Source: Leptolyngbya sp. NIES-2104 | Lineage (GTDB): Bacteria > Cyanobacteriota > Cyanobacteriia > Leptolyngbyales > Leptolyngbyaceae | DNA length: 64,000 nt | Assembly: GCF_001485215.1 (NCBI RefSeq) | Contig: NZ_BBWW01000001.1 | Span: forward strand, 4,960,001-5,024,000 | Reading direction: 5' to 3' | Part shown: positions 50,089-61,600 of the stretch, one piece after another | Numbering within the stretch: position 1 is the first letter of the stretch | How the letters are laid out: the number at the start of each line of letters is the position of its first letter | The notes under the pieces: model-generated | What the model was told of the DNA's origin: nothing | Seen by the model: only the letters and a program-made list of their open reading frames with translations | The model's database searches: none | Translations under genes and position numbers: made by a program

Positions 50089-52017
50089 CTATCCACCGAC
50101 ATGAATGCGAGGACGGTACTGCGGGTTCTTTTCCGCTTTGCGTAATACTTCACGAGTCAGAATCGCGATATCACCCTCACCTAGTAGAATAAACCGCATC
50201 AAATACTGAATCGGATTACCTTCGATCCAGCCGAAGTAGACGTGTGGCAGTCTACCCGTTTCATCTCGAATCGCCAACGCGATCGCCGCGATCGCATTCG
50301 GGACCGCTGCACTTCTCGCCCGCAAAATCCGGTATTGTCCCACCTGAGCGCCTCGAACTTGAATCGTATCTGAGAACTGTGACGCATCTAAGATCTGAAT
50401 TTCGAGAAACAGAATGGTTTCATCGGCTGGAATGTGAGTATCTTCGCGTACCTCTTGTTCTTTGAGAAAATACTCACGCTCATCGCCCGAATTAATGCGA
50501 TTTGCAACCAGCCGCACGGCATGATGATTTTCCTGCGCTAGAAACTGTTGTGACACTTCATCAAATTCCACTCGTTCGGCTCTGAGTTCCGTTGATCGCA
50601 ACACCCGCGAAATCAACGAAGTCACAATAATTGCACCAATAAACATCGAAGCAATCCGAATGCCTTCGGGTCGTTCGATGATGTTGACGATCGTTGTATA
50701 GATGAACACTAACGTAATAACACCAAACATAATCGTCAGTCGCTTCGATCGACGATTTCGAGTCGAGAGCGTCACAGCAAACGCAGCAGAACTCATTAGA
50801 ACTAAAACCCCGGTCGCGTACGCTCCACCTTGAGCTTCAACGTTCGCCTCGAAAATGATTGTGACCACAAACGCGATCGCAGTGTAGATCAGCACTAATG
50901 GACGAATCATTAATGTCCAACTCGGAGCCATTCCATAGCGCGGTAAGTATCGAGGCACAATGTTTAACAGTCCTGCCATCGCAGAGGAACCCGCAAACCA
51001 TAAAATCGCGATCGTGCTTAGGTCATAAACTGTTCCAAACCCATCTCCTAAGTAAAGATGAGCGAGATAAGCAAGCGCCCGCCCATTCGCTCGACCGCCT
51101 GCTTGAAACTCTAGGGGTGGAATCAGCAAAGTCGTAATCAGACTACTGGTAATGAGAAAGAAACTCATGATAATTGCAGCAGTCGCCAAGAGCTTGTGAG
51201 TATTGCGAATTCGACCAGTTGGAACTTCTTCGGTATCCGATCGCCGACCTCGCACTAACGGCATGACTGCAACACCCGTTTCAAATCCAGAAAGTCCCAA
51301 AGCTAATTTTGGAAACAACAAAGCAGCAATCCCGATCATTAACACCGGATTCGAGTGCTGTGCGAATAAAGCTTGTCTCCAGTTGCTAATCACAGAGAGA
51401 TTCTGAAAGACTTGAACTGTGCCAACAGAGATCGTTACTAAGTTCAATAACAAGTAAGCTCCGACCAAAAAGACAGCAATCCCGATCGCTTCTTGGAAGC
51501 CTCTGAGAAAAACTGCTCCTAATAAAGTAATCAATACCAGTGTGATTGCGACGCTCTGACTATGCAGAAAGTCAGGAACAAAGGGATTTTCAATAATATG
51601 CGCTGTCGCGTCCGCAGCAGAAAGCGTGATTGTGATAATAAAATCAGTGGCAACGAAGCCGAGTAAACACAGAACAAAGAGCTTTCCTTGCCAGCCTGGT
51701 AGTAGATGTTCAAGCATCGCGATCGAGCCTTCTCCATGCGGACTGATCGCCGCGACTCGTCGATAGATCGGTAATGCTCCAAATAGTGTTAGCAACACGA
51801 GAATCAAAGTTGCGATCGGAGAAAGTGCGCCCGCTGCTAATGCTGCAATTCCTGGCTGATAGCCCAAGGTCGAGAAGTAATCCACCCCAGTCAGACACAT
51901 CACCTGCCACCAAGGTTTTCTTATATGATGCTTTTCTGCCTCGCTACGATCGGCGTTCAGTAGCCATTGAGCAAACTGCTTGCGATACTGTTTCGGCGGA
52001 ACGATCGGACCAACCAT
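50089..52017 (-). CDS. APC-superfamily permease with cytoplasmic C-terminal domain
   Basis: 642 residues with about 12 hydrophobic segments (residues 50-460). Residues 45-75 carry [20 protein letters not shown] and the amino-acid/polyamine/organocation fold follows. The last 170 residues are cytoplasmic, ending RPRIHVGG. The arrangement resembles KUP/KimA-type potassium or amino-acid importers, but the substrate is not determined. A clear ribosome binding site TTAGGAG lies upstream of the ATG. No ydaO-type riboswitch is visible in its leader. Single gene between TspO-like and GT2 genes. Confidence 0.82.
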   Translation of the reverse strand: MVGPIVPPKQYRKQFAQWLLNADRSEAEKHHIRKPWWQVMCLTGVDYFSTLGYQPGIAALAAGALSPIATLILVLLTLFGALPIYRRVAAISPHGEGSIAMLEHLLPGWQGKLFVLCLLGFVATDFIITITLSAADATAHIIENPFVPDFLHSQSVAITLVLITLLGAVFLRGFQEAIGIAVFLVGAYLLLNLVTISVGTVQVFQNLSVISNWRQALFAQHSNPVLMIGIAALLFPKLALGLSGFETGVAVMPLVRGRRSDTEEVPTGRIRNTHKLLATAAIIMSFFLITSSLITTLLIPPLEFQAGGRANGRALAYLAHLYLGDGFGTVYDLSTIAILWFAGSSAMAGLLNIVPRYLPRYGMAPSWTLMIRPLVLIYTAIAFVVTIIFEANVEAQGGAYATGVLVLMSSAAFAVTLSTRNRRSKRLTIMFGVITLVFIYTTIVNIIERPEGIRIASMFIGAIIVTSLISRVLRSTELRAERVEFDEVSQQFLAQENHHAVRLVANRINSGDEREYFLKEQEVREDTHIPADETILFLEIQILDASQFSDTIQVRGAQVGQYRILRARSAAVPNAIAAIALAIRDETGRLPHVYFGWIEGNPIQYLMRFILLGEGDIAILTREVLRKAEKNPQYRPRIHVGG

Positions 52018-52149
52018 GAAGTACTCCTAAAGACCTAGAAAGCCGATGCCAACAAGATATTAATATTAATTGATCACGCTACACAGTTACACATCACCGC
52101 GATTCAGCATCACTATCCAAAGTTAAAGATTTCTCTAGATCAAAGGGGT

Positions 52150-53070
52150 TCAACTGCGATTCAGAAATGATTTTGCATAGTTGTAGAAGATTTTTGGACT
52201 GCATGACAGCCAGGACTTGAGCGAGAAAAACTCTTTGAGATAACCATTCGACTCTGGAATTTGAGCCAGTCGATCGAATCCCGATCGTCCAGCAATTTGC
52301 CCGTATGAATGGGAAAATAGCTGATCCGTAAACGCTTTAGTTTGGGGAAATCGTTTTCTCAAATGGTAGGAAGTTTGAATATTCGTTTCTGCGTGGAGAT
52401 AAGCAGTATCTTTGCGAGACTCGTAAGAATTCGATCCGTGAATCCGGTGAACTGCGAGTTCTGCTGCTAACAGCAATCCAGGAGCTAAATGAATTGCTGA
52501 CAGTCTGAGAAAATTATCGGCTGAAATCCGTAACGATTCAGGCATTGGTAAAGTTTGCTGCAAGATTTCTCGACGAAAACATAGACCACTAGTAGCGGGA
52601 AAAATCGGACGCACGGGCTGACCGGTTTGAATGCTCGATCGAAAATCAAACGCCCCAAAGTCTTTCATTTCATGGTTCGGTGGCAGCGCTTCACCGACCG
52701 CATCCACCCGCTTCAATCGATGAAACATCCAGCCTGAATCGGGATATTTCTCAAATGCTTCAACGATCTGAGCGGCTTTTTCTGGAAAACAATAGTCATC
52801 TGCATCTAAGAAACAAATCAAATCTCCATGACTTGCGGCAAATCCAGCATTAAACGCCGATCCCTGACCTCCATTGGGTTTGAACACCGAGACAATACGA
52901 TCGCCATATTTTGCAATCGCATCGCGTGACTGATCTTTAGAACCATCATCCACGACGACAACTTCAACGCGATCGTACGTTTGATTCAAAGCGCTATCGA
53001 TGGCTTGAGAAACGTACTGCTCATAGTTGTAATTATTAATCAAAATACTGACAAGCGGGGATTGATTCAT
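52150..53070 (-). CDS. Glycosyltransferase family 2
   Basis: 306 residues starting MNQSPLVSILINNYNYEQYV. The GT-A motifs VEVVVVDDGSKDQSRD (DDGS) and GDLICFLDADDYCFPEKAAQ (DxD) are intact. No membrane segment, so it is a soluble enzyme transferring a sugar to a polysaccharide or lipid acceptor. The same-strand permease gene begins 132 bp downstream. Its 169-bp upstream region is shared with the divergent histidine kinase. Confidence 0.88.
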   Translation of the reverse strand: MNQSPLVSILINNYNYEQYVSQAIDSALNQTYDRVEVVVVDDGSKDQSRDAIAKYGDRIVSVFKPNGGQGSAFNAGFAASHGDLICFLDADDYCFPEKAAQIVEAFEKYPDSGWMFHRLKRVDAVGEALPPNHEMKDFGAFDFRSSIQTGQPVRPIFPATSGLCFRREILQQTLPMPESLRISADNFLRLSAIHLAPGLLLAAELAVHRIHGSNSYESRKDTAYLHAETNIQTSYHLRKRFPQTKAFTDQLFSHSYGQIAGRSGFDRLAQIPESNGYLKEFFSLKSWLSCSPKIFYNYAKSFLNRS

Positions 53071-53239
53071 ACGGATTTAACTCAGGTCAGATTTGCATTC
53101 GGTATAGATGCCAGTTGCCTCCACAAATATATCCGGTGAAAGGTGAACATCAATACAGTTTTATAACGGTTTGCTTGCAATTCACGCGGTCTTTAGGCAA
53201 AAGCTTAGAATAATTGAGCGCCTTTCTCGTTTTTTTCTC

Positions 53240-55126
53240 ATGTCTTCCGAAGAGATATTCGATCGCACTTTAGTTTTAGAAGCGATATTCCAGCAGCGAA
53301 CGCGCTTTATGGCGATTTTGGCGATCGATGGTACCGTTCTGGATGTGAATAATTTCTGCCTTGAATTTACTGGCGTGTCGCGAGAGCAGGTCATCGGAAA
53401 AAAGTTCTGGCAAGCTCCCTGGTGCGATACTTTGGTCGTCACTCAGAAATTAGTTCAGGAAGAAATTGGTCACACTCTTCGTACTGGAACCGTGATTCAA
53501 GGAGAAGCAGAATATACGATCGCGGATGGCAGTGTGAGATATGGAACTTATGCGATTACACCGTTAAAACAGAATCATCAAATCACGCATTTGCTCGTGG
53601 AAAGTGAAGATATTACCGATCGTAGACAGCACGATGTGACGATTCAACAACGACTTTTAGAGCTTGAAACGATCTACGACACTGCCCCGATCGGCTTATG
53701 TTTTCAAGACACGAATTTGAGATATGTGCGAATTAATGGCACTCTTGCTGAGATTAACGGTGTATCGATTGAAGATCATCTAGGACGCACCTTACACGAA
53801 GCGATTCCTGTCGTTGCTGATGCGCTAGAACCGATTTTTCGCCGCGTTCTGGAGACGGGAGAACCTTTACTAAATCAAGAATTGCGACTGGCAACTCAGG
53901 GACAGCCCGATGTGTTACGAGATTGGCTGGCGAGTTATGTTGCCGTAAAAAATTCTAGCGGTGAAGTGTTGGGTGTGAATGTGACGGTGCAGGAAATGAC
54001 TCAACTGCGGAGAGCCGAAGCGGATCGCGATCGCTTTTTCACTTTATCGCTCGATATGTTAGCGATCGCAAATTTCGACGGGTATCTGCTTAAAACAAAT
54101 CCCGCTTGGACAGAAATACTCGGTTGGTCAGAAGCAGAACTCACGAGCCAACCTTATCTTAATTTTGTGCATCTAGAAGATGTCGAATTGACGATCGCCG
54201 AAGCCCAACGCTTGAGTGAAGGACAGCCCGTGATCGAGTTTGAGAATCGCTACCGATGCAAAGACGGCTCTTATCGCTGGCTATCCTGGACGGTCGGATC
54301 GTTTCCTGAAGAACAGCGGTTGTATGCTGTGGCGCATAACATTACGGAGCGCAAACAGATCGAACTCGCACGCTTGCGCGTCGCAGACGAACGAGAAGCA
54401 CTATTACGTCAAGAACAAGCGGCACGGGAAGCGGCGGAAACTGCCAACCGGATCAAAGATGAGTTTCTCGCGGTGCTGTCTCACGAATTAAGAACACCGC
54501 TAAATCCGATTTTGGGCTGGTCGAAACTGCTTCAGCGCAATGTAACTGATCCAAATCTGATGCGAGGACTAGAAACGATCGAGCGCAATGCCAAACTACA
54601 GGTGCAATTGATCGATGATTTGCTGGATGTCTCGCGAATTCTGCGGGGCAAATTAGTGCTGCATCAAACTCCAGTTTCTTTGGCTGCGGTGATTCGAGCC
54701 GCACTGGAAACTGTTGAACTGGCAGCACAAGTCAAATCGATCGACATTACGATCGAGATGGCTCCCGACCTGGGAACTGTGCTCGGAGATGCAGGACGAT
54801 TACAGCAAGTGGCTTGGAACCTGCTGACGAATGCAGTGAAATTTACTCCAGAAGGTGGAAAGATTACAGTTCGATTGGCGAGATCCGAATCAATGGCATT
54901 TCTACAAGTTAGTGATACTGGAAAGGGAATTTCGTCAGATTTCGTACCGTTTGTGTTTGAGTCGTTTCGACAGGAAGATAATGCTACAACTCGGAAATTT
55001 GGGGGATTGGGTTTAGGGTTAGCGATCGCACGTCAGCTCGTGGAAATGCACGGGGGCACGATTAAGGTGGAAAGTTTGGGAGAGGGACAGGGCGCAACGT
55101 TTACGGTGATATTGCCGTTAAATTGA
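53240..55126 (+). CDS. Hybrid-free sensor histidine kinase with three PAS domains
   Basis: 628 residues from the ATG at 53240 (MSSEEIFDRTLVLEAIFQQR). Three PAS domains occupy roughly residues 10-125, 135-255 and 260-375 (MAILAIDGTVLDVNNFCLEF; GRTLHEAIPVVADALEPIFR; LLKTNPAWTEILGWSEAELT), the last with a PAC-like ITERKQIE. The kinase core has FLAVLSHELRTPLNPILG (H-box), WNLLTNAVKFTPEGG (N-box) and GGLGLGLAIARQLVE (G2). No receiver domain. A coiled-coil of EQAAREAAE joins sensor and core. No regulator gene is adjacent. Confidence 0.9.
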   Translation: MSSEEIFDRTLVLEAIFQQRTRFMAILAIDGTVLDVNNFCLEFTGVSREQVIGKKFWQAPWCDTLVVTQKLVQEEIGHTLRTGTVIQGEAEYTIADGSVRYGTYAITPLKQNHQITHLLVESEDITDRRQHDVTIQQRLLELETIYDTAPIGLCFQDTNLRYVRINGTLAEINGVSIEDHLGRTLHEAIPVVADALEPIFRRVLETGEPLLNQELRLATQGQPDVLRDWLASYVAVKNSSGEVLGVNVTVQEMTQLRRAEADRDRFFTLSLDMLAIANFDGYLLKTNPAWTEILGWSEAELTSQPYLNFVHLEDVELTIAEAQRLSEGQPVIEFENRYRCKDGSYRWLSWTVGSFPEEQRLYAVAHNITERKQIELARLRVADEREALLRQEQAAREAAETANRIKDEFLAVLSHELRTPLNPILGWSKLLQRNVTDPNLMRGLETIERNAKLQVQLIDDLLDVSRILRGKLVLHQTPVSLAAVIRAALETVELAAQVKSIDITIEMAPDLGTVLGDAGRLQQVAWNLLTNAVKFTPEGGKITVRLARSESMAFLQVSDTGKGISSDFVPFVFESFRQEDNATTRKFGGLGLGLAIARQLVEMHGGTIKVESLGEGQGATFTVILPLN

Positions 55127-55145
55127 TGTGAATTCGATGAATCAT

Positions 55146-58100
55146 CTACTGTGAATCATCTCCCAACTGAGTCAAGAACTGCATCGCTTTCGCGACAAAG
55201 CTGGCACAATCGTACGGTGAAGTTTCATAAAACGATCGCCAAGCCGAACTCTTAAACTCATCATAGCGATCGCGGTGTTCTGGATGGTTGTCTAACCAAG
55301 CAAGTCTCACCGCATGACCGATCAGAACATCCATCACAATGTATTCCTCGACTTTGAAGTCTGGGTTGCGTTCTGCGATCGCGTTGAGTTCCATCAAGGC
55401 TTCAACATTGACTTGGCGATATTCTGGAGCTTGAATCTTGTTCAATAAATGCTCAATCTTTAAGGCAAAGTTCTTTTCGCCTGCGGTCATTTCCGTGGTG
55501 AGAAATTCACTTTCTAATCGATTCCGCCGTTCTAGTTTGTCGCCAATCACTAGACCTTTACAGTGGTGCAATAGCTTCCAAACGCTCGGATAAAAGTCTT
55601 TCGGAACGCGATTGAGTGCGCCGTCTAACTGCCGTTTGCGCCACCAGTTTTGGGAGGCAGGTTCGATCTCAGCTTTATCAACCAGGATGACCCAATCGAT
55701 CGCACGATTCGGCAGTTTCACCTTCAGCGATTCTTGTTTGAACAATGCTTTATTCAAGTCTGCATAGCCGACTACAATTTCACGCAGACGGGTTTTAATC
55801 TCAAACGGGCTTAGGCTCATTAGTTTCTCATAAGCCTCATCTTGAGTGAGATCCAACTCTCGTGCTAGATCAGTCGTAATCAACAAGATCAAGTAACCGA
55901 CTCGCAATGTGAGCAATCCTTTGAATAGATTCGGTTCACCTTTGATCAGTAAGCTGAGATAGATAATGACTTCCTGAGTTAGAACGCGATCGCGAATATC
56001 TTCCCGGCAAAACTCGCGAATTTTTTCTAAGACCTCAGTGTGCGGTAGTGGCTGCACGATCAGAGAATCTTCGCTATAAGCACGCCCGATCGCAATCTGT
56101 TTCTGCCTGACGATGATGTCTGTGACCGCATCCGATAGACCCACATCAACCTTATCTAGCAACCCTGCACAACGCCGTAAAATGCTCCAGTAAGGCGATC
56201 GAGTAGAATCCCCTTTACTTGCTCTGGTGTACAGTTCATTTAGCAAATCTCGAACAGTTACGGATGAATTTGCTCCGGATAGTCCAGTTTCAAACTCTAG
56301 ACCCTGCAAGCGAGTTAACATCGCTAATAGTTCAACTTGCTCATACAAGTTTTCAGACGATCGCAAACTATCGAGTAGCACTTGAACATCAGTTTCATAC
56401 TCTAGCTTGAACTCTTGAGAAATACTGAGCGGATGAGTGCGATCAGGGTCAAATGCTAAATGATAGCAAGACACACCCACCTGAGCCACTGATCTTGATT
56501 CAAACTGAAAATCGTGCAGCGAATCAATGCGCTCAGTTCCAGCCGTTCGCACAAACTGTTTAAGCTGTCCTAACTGAACTGGAATTTCTCCACATCGTCC
56601 TGCTTGAAGCTCTTGAACGAGATCGAGTAAGGCTTCTCGACCGAGTTCGTACATTTCTTTTGTGAGGAGTAGCGTTACGATCGGTCTTCCTAATTGTTGC
56701 CAGTGACGCTGAATGTAAGAGAGTTCACTTTTAATGTTTGACACTAAAAAGTGATAGTCCAAGGTGAGATAAAACCGTTCGGGTTCGAGGAATGAGGGGA
56801 GAAATACGATCGTATCTCCCTTGATTCTGTAAACTCTGGCGGTGGTTAGACTCCGCATTCTGCGCTGTGGTCGTCCAGTCAGTGAGAGTTTTTCATTTCG
56901 TCCGACTTGAGTATAAGCAGCAGCAAGCTCTCGTGCATGACGCACAGAAATTGGCTCAACTTGTTCCAAAGTTTGTGTCGTGACGTTATTCGCTTCTAGC
57001 TTGACTTGTAGCGCTTCATCTTCCGCGAGTAAAGCAATCTGAATCGTCGCTTTTCGGCGTTGTCCTCGGCGCAGATATCGCCCACACGGATCAATGTCAC
57101 CCACCGAGATCAATCCTTCATGCAGCATTTTTGCCAGCAGATACAAGCTCTGTGCCCAAACTAACGGAATGTTTTCGTTTGGAATGCGTTTTTGAGTATG
57201 AGGATTCGCTTTTTCAGCTTCAATTGCCTTTTCTGGAACAATGTACAATTCTGGCAGCAGCTTTACACCATCGCGCTCAACGGTCAGTGCATCTAAGCGA
57301 TCGAGATAATTCTGCGCCTGAGTGCGATCGCCGCGAAAAATTCCATCTAATGCAAGATAAGTAAAGAAAAGCGGCCATTCACACTCAACATGTTCAAACT
57401 GCTTCAATTCAAATGGTTCATAGTGCAAGCGCGTTGTATCTTCAATCACGGTCTGATGTCCATCTCGTAAAAATCGCTTACAGCCATAGCGACCTTCTAA
57501 GAGATCAACAATCTTGTTGCGAGTTCGATCGACGAGTTCAATATCTTCGACTGCAAAGGCGGGAAATGCGATCGCGCTTAACAATGCCGCATCGACTTCT
57601 TTTGAACTGGATTCCCGTGGTAGCAACGATTCTAAAGTGGTTCGACAGCGAGCAATCTCATCCGGCAGCACATGAATCACCGAATTCTGTCCGCCTTGTG
57701 TTCCAAATAGATTTAATCCATTCATCGCTTCAAGGGCTGCTTTCGCCATTCCCACAGAGCTACCATTCAATTCTGGATTTCCGTGATTGATCTTGTTGCC
57801 CCGCTCCCAGATGCCATAATCTGGAGTGCGATACGTGCGACCGATGTAGTAAATCAGGTTTTGAACAAAATTCACTTCATCGATTGTGTATACGATCGAC
57901 AATCCCGAAGCTGTCATCTGTGCCAACATCAACAAAAACACTGAAGTAGCATCAAGCTGCAAATGTCCCCATTCATCGTCACCGACCACCGTTGAGCCGG
58001 TTGCAGTATCGTACTTTGCATGAAGCGCTTCTAGAGGATTTTGGCTCTCTTTGAATTTCTCCACTTTCTGTGCTTGCTGCATCATTGAAAACAACAAACC

Positions 58101-58370
58101 GCGCATCAATTTCACGACGCTGTGTTCTAGCTCGTAGGTGCGCCCGCGATCGTCGTCTAATTTCCGATATGCCAGTGCCAGTCCCCACACTGCCAGAATG
58201 CTGTAAACGTTGTCTCGTACCCAAGCATCTGTATAATCTCCATGAGCATTCACCGCTGTACTCGCAGGCAGTAAACCAGAGATAGGATTCTGACGGCTCA
58301 GGATAATCGATCGAACTTCTTCGTAATAGCGATCGAGCCGAGTTGCGAGATCAAGTGCTGGAGTTGCCAT
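55146..58370 (-). CDS. Phosphorylase-kinase alpha/beta-like glycoside hydrolase family 15 protein
   Basis: 1074 residues. Residues 1-450 are an (alpha/alpha)6 GH15 domain: DYTDAWVRDNVYSILAVWGL, EWGHLQLDATSVFLLMLAQM and YGIWERGNKINHGNPELNGS resemble the N-terminal glucoamylase-like domain of the eukaryotic phosphorylase kinase alpha/beta subunits. The C-terminal half is helical (residues 700-1070) and includes SLSPFEIKTRLREIVVGYAD and WKLLHHCKGLVIGDKLERRN, also like PHK. Cyanobacteria carry this protein without any phosphorylase kinase catalytic subunit; its role in glycogen metabolism is unproven. Confidence 0.88.
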   Translation of the reverse strand: MATPALDLATRLDRYYEEVRSIILSRQNPISGLLPASTAVNAHGDYTDAWVRDNVYSILAVWGLALAYRKLDDDRGRTYELEHSVVKLMRGLLFSMMQQAQKVEKFKESQNPLEALHAKYDTATGSTVVGDDEWGHLQLDATSVFLLMLAQMTASGLSIVYTIDEVNFVQNLIYYIGRTYRTPDYGIWERGNKINHGNPELNGSSVGMAKAALEAMNGLNLFGTQGGQNSVIHVLPDEIARCRTTLESLLPRESSSKEVDAALLSAIAFPAFAVEDIELVDRTRNKIVDLLEGRYGCKRFLRDGHQTVIEDTTRLHYEPFELKQFEHVECEWPLFFTYLALDGIFRGDRTQAQNYLDRLDALTVERDGVKLLPELYIVPEKAIEAEKANPHTQKRIPNENIPLVWAQSLYLLAKMLHEGLISVGDIDPCGRYLRRGQRRKATIQIALLAEDEALQVKLEANNVTTQTLEQVEPISVRHARELAAAYTQVGRNEKLSLTGRPQRRMRSLTTARVYRIKGDTIVFLPSFLEPERFYLTLDYHFLVSNIKSELSYIQRHWQQLGRPIVTLLLTKEMYELGREALLDLVQELQAGRCGEIPVQLGQLKQFVRTAGTERIDSLHDFQFESRSVAQVGVSCYHLAFDPDRTHPLSISQEFKLEYETDVQVLLDSLRSSENLYEQVELLAMLTRLQGLEFETGLSGANSSVTVRDLLNELYTRASKGDSTRSPYWSILRRCAGLLDKVDVGLSDAVTDIIVRQKQIAIGRAYSEDSLIVQPLPHTEVLEKIREFCREDIRDRVLTQEVIIYLSLLIKGEPNLFKGLLTLRVGYLILLITTDLARELDLTQDEAYEKLMSLSPFEIKTRLREIVVGYADLNKALFKQESLKVKLPNRAIDWVILVDKAEIEPASQNWWRKRQLDGALNRVPKDFYPSVWKLLHHCKGLVIGDKLERRNRLESEFLTTEMTAGEKNFALKIEHLLNKIQAPEYRQVNVEALMELNAIAERNPDFKVEEYIVMDVLIGHAVRLAWLDNHPEHRDRYDEFKSSAWRSFYETSPYDCASFVAKAMQFLTQLGDDSQ

Positions 58371-58660
58371 AGAAATGATCCAGGGTGGGGAGTGTGGGTA
58401 GTTTACAACCGTTCAGGGGGTGGATCTGAAGATCTTAACCGAAGTCGATCGCATTCGCTGATTTTCCGTTTGATCTGACAGAGCTTCAAACTTCCGCCAT
58501 TTATCTTGTATCGACTCAGCATAAACAACGATATCGCTTTAAAAGATGACTTTTGTTACTTTTCCCACCTTGTAGTTTTTCCGGTTTTTAACGGATAAAG
58601 GCTGTAGGAAGTGCTTGTGTGTAAACTGACACACCCGAAAGTACACTGCCCCCTGTTGAG
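58371..58660. other. Divergent promoter region of the GH15-like and TPS genes
   Basis: 290 bp with no gene. GTGTGT (58617-58622) and ACACAC (58629-58634) form a six-base inverted repeat just upstream of the TPS start. The plus-strand part from 58540 is T-rich and probably contains the promoter. No ribosome binding site stronger than TTGAG precedes the ATG. Confidence 0.35.
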
Positions 58661-61600
58661 ATGAACCGTTCAAAACTGAGAGACATCTTACTAAGAAACT
58701 CTGGGATCGCGCTGTTTGCTCTAACTCAGCCTGCGATCGCTCAAGTGATTCCAGATGCAACGTTACCCAATCCATCCGTTGTCGAAACTCAAGGAACACG
58801 ATCGAGCATTATTCAAGGTACTGAAATTAACGGCAATCTATTTCATAGTTTCCGTGAGTTCTCGATTCCGACAGGTAGTTCTGTTTTGTTTGACAATGCG
58901 ACTGGAATTCGGAACATCTTTACTCGCGTCACTGGTGGGAATATTTCCTCGATCGATGGTTTGATTCAAGCAAACGGAACTGCGAATCTATTCTTGCTCA
59001 ATCCGAATGGAATCCTGTTCGGTGCGAATGCTCGATTGAACATTGGGGGATCGTTTACGGCGAGTACCGGGGATCGATTGGTGTTTGATAACGGGGAATT
59101 TAGTGCGACGAATCCAGAAGCACCACCACTGTTAACAATCAGTGCTCCAGTCGGATTGGGAACCCCTAGAACAGGAAGCACGATCGCGAATCAAGGACAG
59201 CTTACTGTTCCTGGCAGTTTTACTCTACATGCGGATCAATTGCAGGTAGACGGACAGATCAATGCAGGAAACGATCTAATTTTGCGATCGAACAATGCCA
59301 TTTCTAGTAATGCTCAGTTCAACACAGGTAGCAACTTTTGGATTGAGGATTTCAATGGTGGTTTAGGCACATTGATCAGCTCTGGAGGTTCCCGAATTCG
59401 ATCGCTGGGAGATGTTAATTTCGGTAGCTACCAAGGCGCTTCTCTACAAATCTTAGCAGGAGGATCAATCAGCATTCCCAACGGCATTCAGATTAATAAT
59501 TCAGGCAGTGGAAGTGTTGAAAATGTAACTTTATCAGATGGATCGAATGTCGCGATCGGTCTTCAGGCAGAACCGACGATCGACATTCGAGCAGGGGTAA
59601 AACCAGAGATACTGAACCTGAACGGGAATGCGACCCCAACACGAGCAGATATTCAAATCGGCAGAATCTCGATCGCTGATAGCTTCGGAAATTCACGCAT
59701 TGGCAGTACGCTGATTACGAATCAGTTTGAGCCGAATTTAGTGCTTCCTGGTGACATTAATTTAACGGGTGGAATTAGTGCGATCGCAATCTTTGCAAAT
59801 GGGTTGAATCTTGCGATCGACAGTCGTAATCATGTGAACTTTAATAATATTCTCCTGGGCTTCTCTATCTATGAGAATGGCGGAAACACAAAGATTCTAG
59901 CTCAGGGTGATGTGTATGTTCCTTATATTGATAATGCTAGTAACTTTAAGAATGGCGGAAATATTACGATCGATGCGGGTGGGACACTCAATTTACTTGA
60001 AGGAGTCATCACCGGTGGGCGACAAGACGGCGGAAATGTTCAACTGAGTGCAACAGGGGATATTGAGCTAGGTAGCATTCAAACATTGAGCGGGTTTGGA
60101 AGCGCGGGCAGCGTTCAGATCAACAGTCGTGGAGGTGCGATCAATGCAGGTAACGTTTCAGCTTTTGCAGATCTATCTGGTAGAAATGGTAGTTCTGTCA
60201 CACTGAATGCAGCAGGAGATATCAACGTTCAGAATGTTGGAACGTCTGGCGGCTTTGCGGGTAACAGTAGCGGTGAGATTCAGATCACGAGTCAGAACGG
60301 CAATATCTATCTGACGGATGGAACGTTGTTTAGCGCGAAATTTGGGTCGGGGACTTCGGGAGATATTCGTCTCAATGCTGGACAGAATGTAGAAATTAAT
60401 CAAGGCGATGTTACTTCTAGCATTATTTTTGGCTCTGGTGGCAGAGCGGGAGATTTGTCGATCAGGGCTGGAAATTCAATTTTTCTCAATCAAACTGCAC
60501 TATCGAGTTCGACTGGGCTAGAAAGTTTAGCGATCAGTCATAGCTATGGACTGCGACAACTTAGCTTTGGAGATAGGAGCTTTTATCCAGGGTTTGGCAA
60601 TGCGGGGAACATTCGATTAAATGCAGGGCGAGACATCGTTGGAAGAGATAGCGCAGTCTACAGCACCGTGGTCGATACCAGTGTGGGCAATGCAGGACGC
60701 TTAGAGATGACAGCGGGTAACACTGTGATTTGGCAAAGAAATCCAGGACGCTTTGGATATCCAGGACTTTATGCCTTTAGTCGAGGGCAAGGGAACGCAG
60801 GCGACATCACGATCGATGCGAATTCCCTCAGTTTGTTTGGTGCAGGGATTGAAACGGGTGTCTCGTTTCAAGCGATCGGAGAATCGGGCAACATTACAAT
60901 CAATCTGCGGGACAATCTACTCATGAATGGTGGAGCAGATTGGTATTCACTGATAAGCACCCAAGTTAAGCCCTCAGGCTTTCCGGTCGAAGCACTTGGC
61001 ACAAAAGGAAATATCACCATTCATGCAGGTTCTATCACAATGCGGAACCGAGGCGAAATCTCGTCGGGAGTGGGTGATACGAATGGTGGAAGATTTGCTG
61101 AAACGATCTTAGCAAAAGGCAATGGCGGAAATATTGACTTAAACGTGCAAGGGGACATTGATCTCGATACAAGTTCGATTAGCAGTCAGGTGTTTGCGAA
61201 TGGTAGCGGTACTGCTGGCAAGATCGAGATCGATGCCCGATCGATCTTCATGCGACGATCTGCGATCGCTTCAGGGGTCGCAGGAGAAGGGGGTGCAAAC
61301 ACGATTCAGATCACAGCACAAGAGGCGATCACTCTAGACCTTTCAGATATTACTTCCGCTGTGCAACCAGCCGCGATCGGGCGAGGACAAGACATTGTTC
61401 TCACGGCTCCCTCGATTCGCTTGAGCAATGGTGCTCAGATTAATACGCTAACTTCAGGAAATGGCGATGCTGGAAATGTCTTTGTGAACGCGGACACGCT
61501 CACGATCGCAGGCGTGAATTTAGAAGGTTTTCCGGTCGCACTGTTTAGAGCGCCTCCACCTTACTCTTTCGGCTCTGATATCTCAACGACTGCGCCCCCG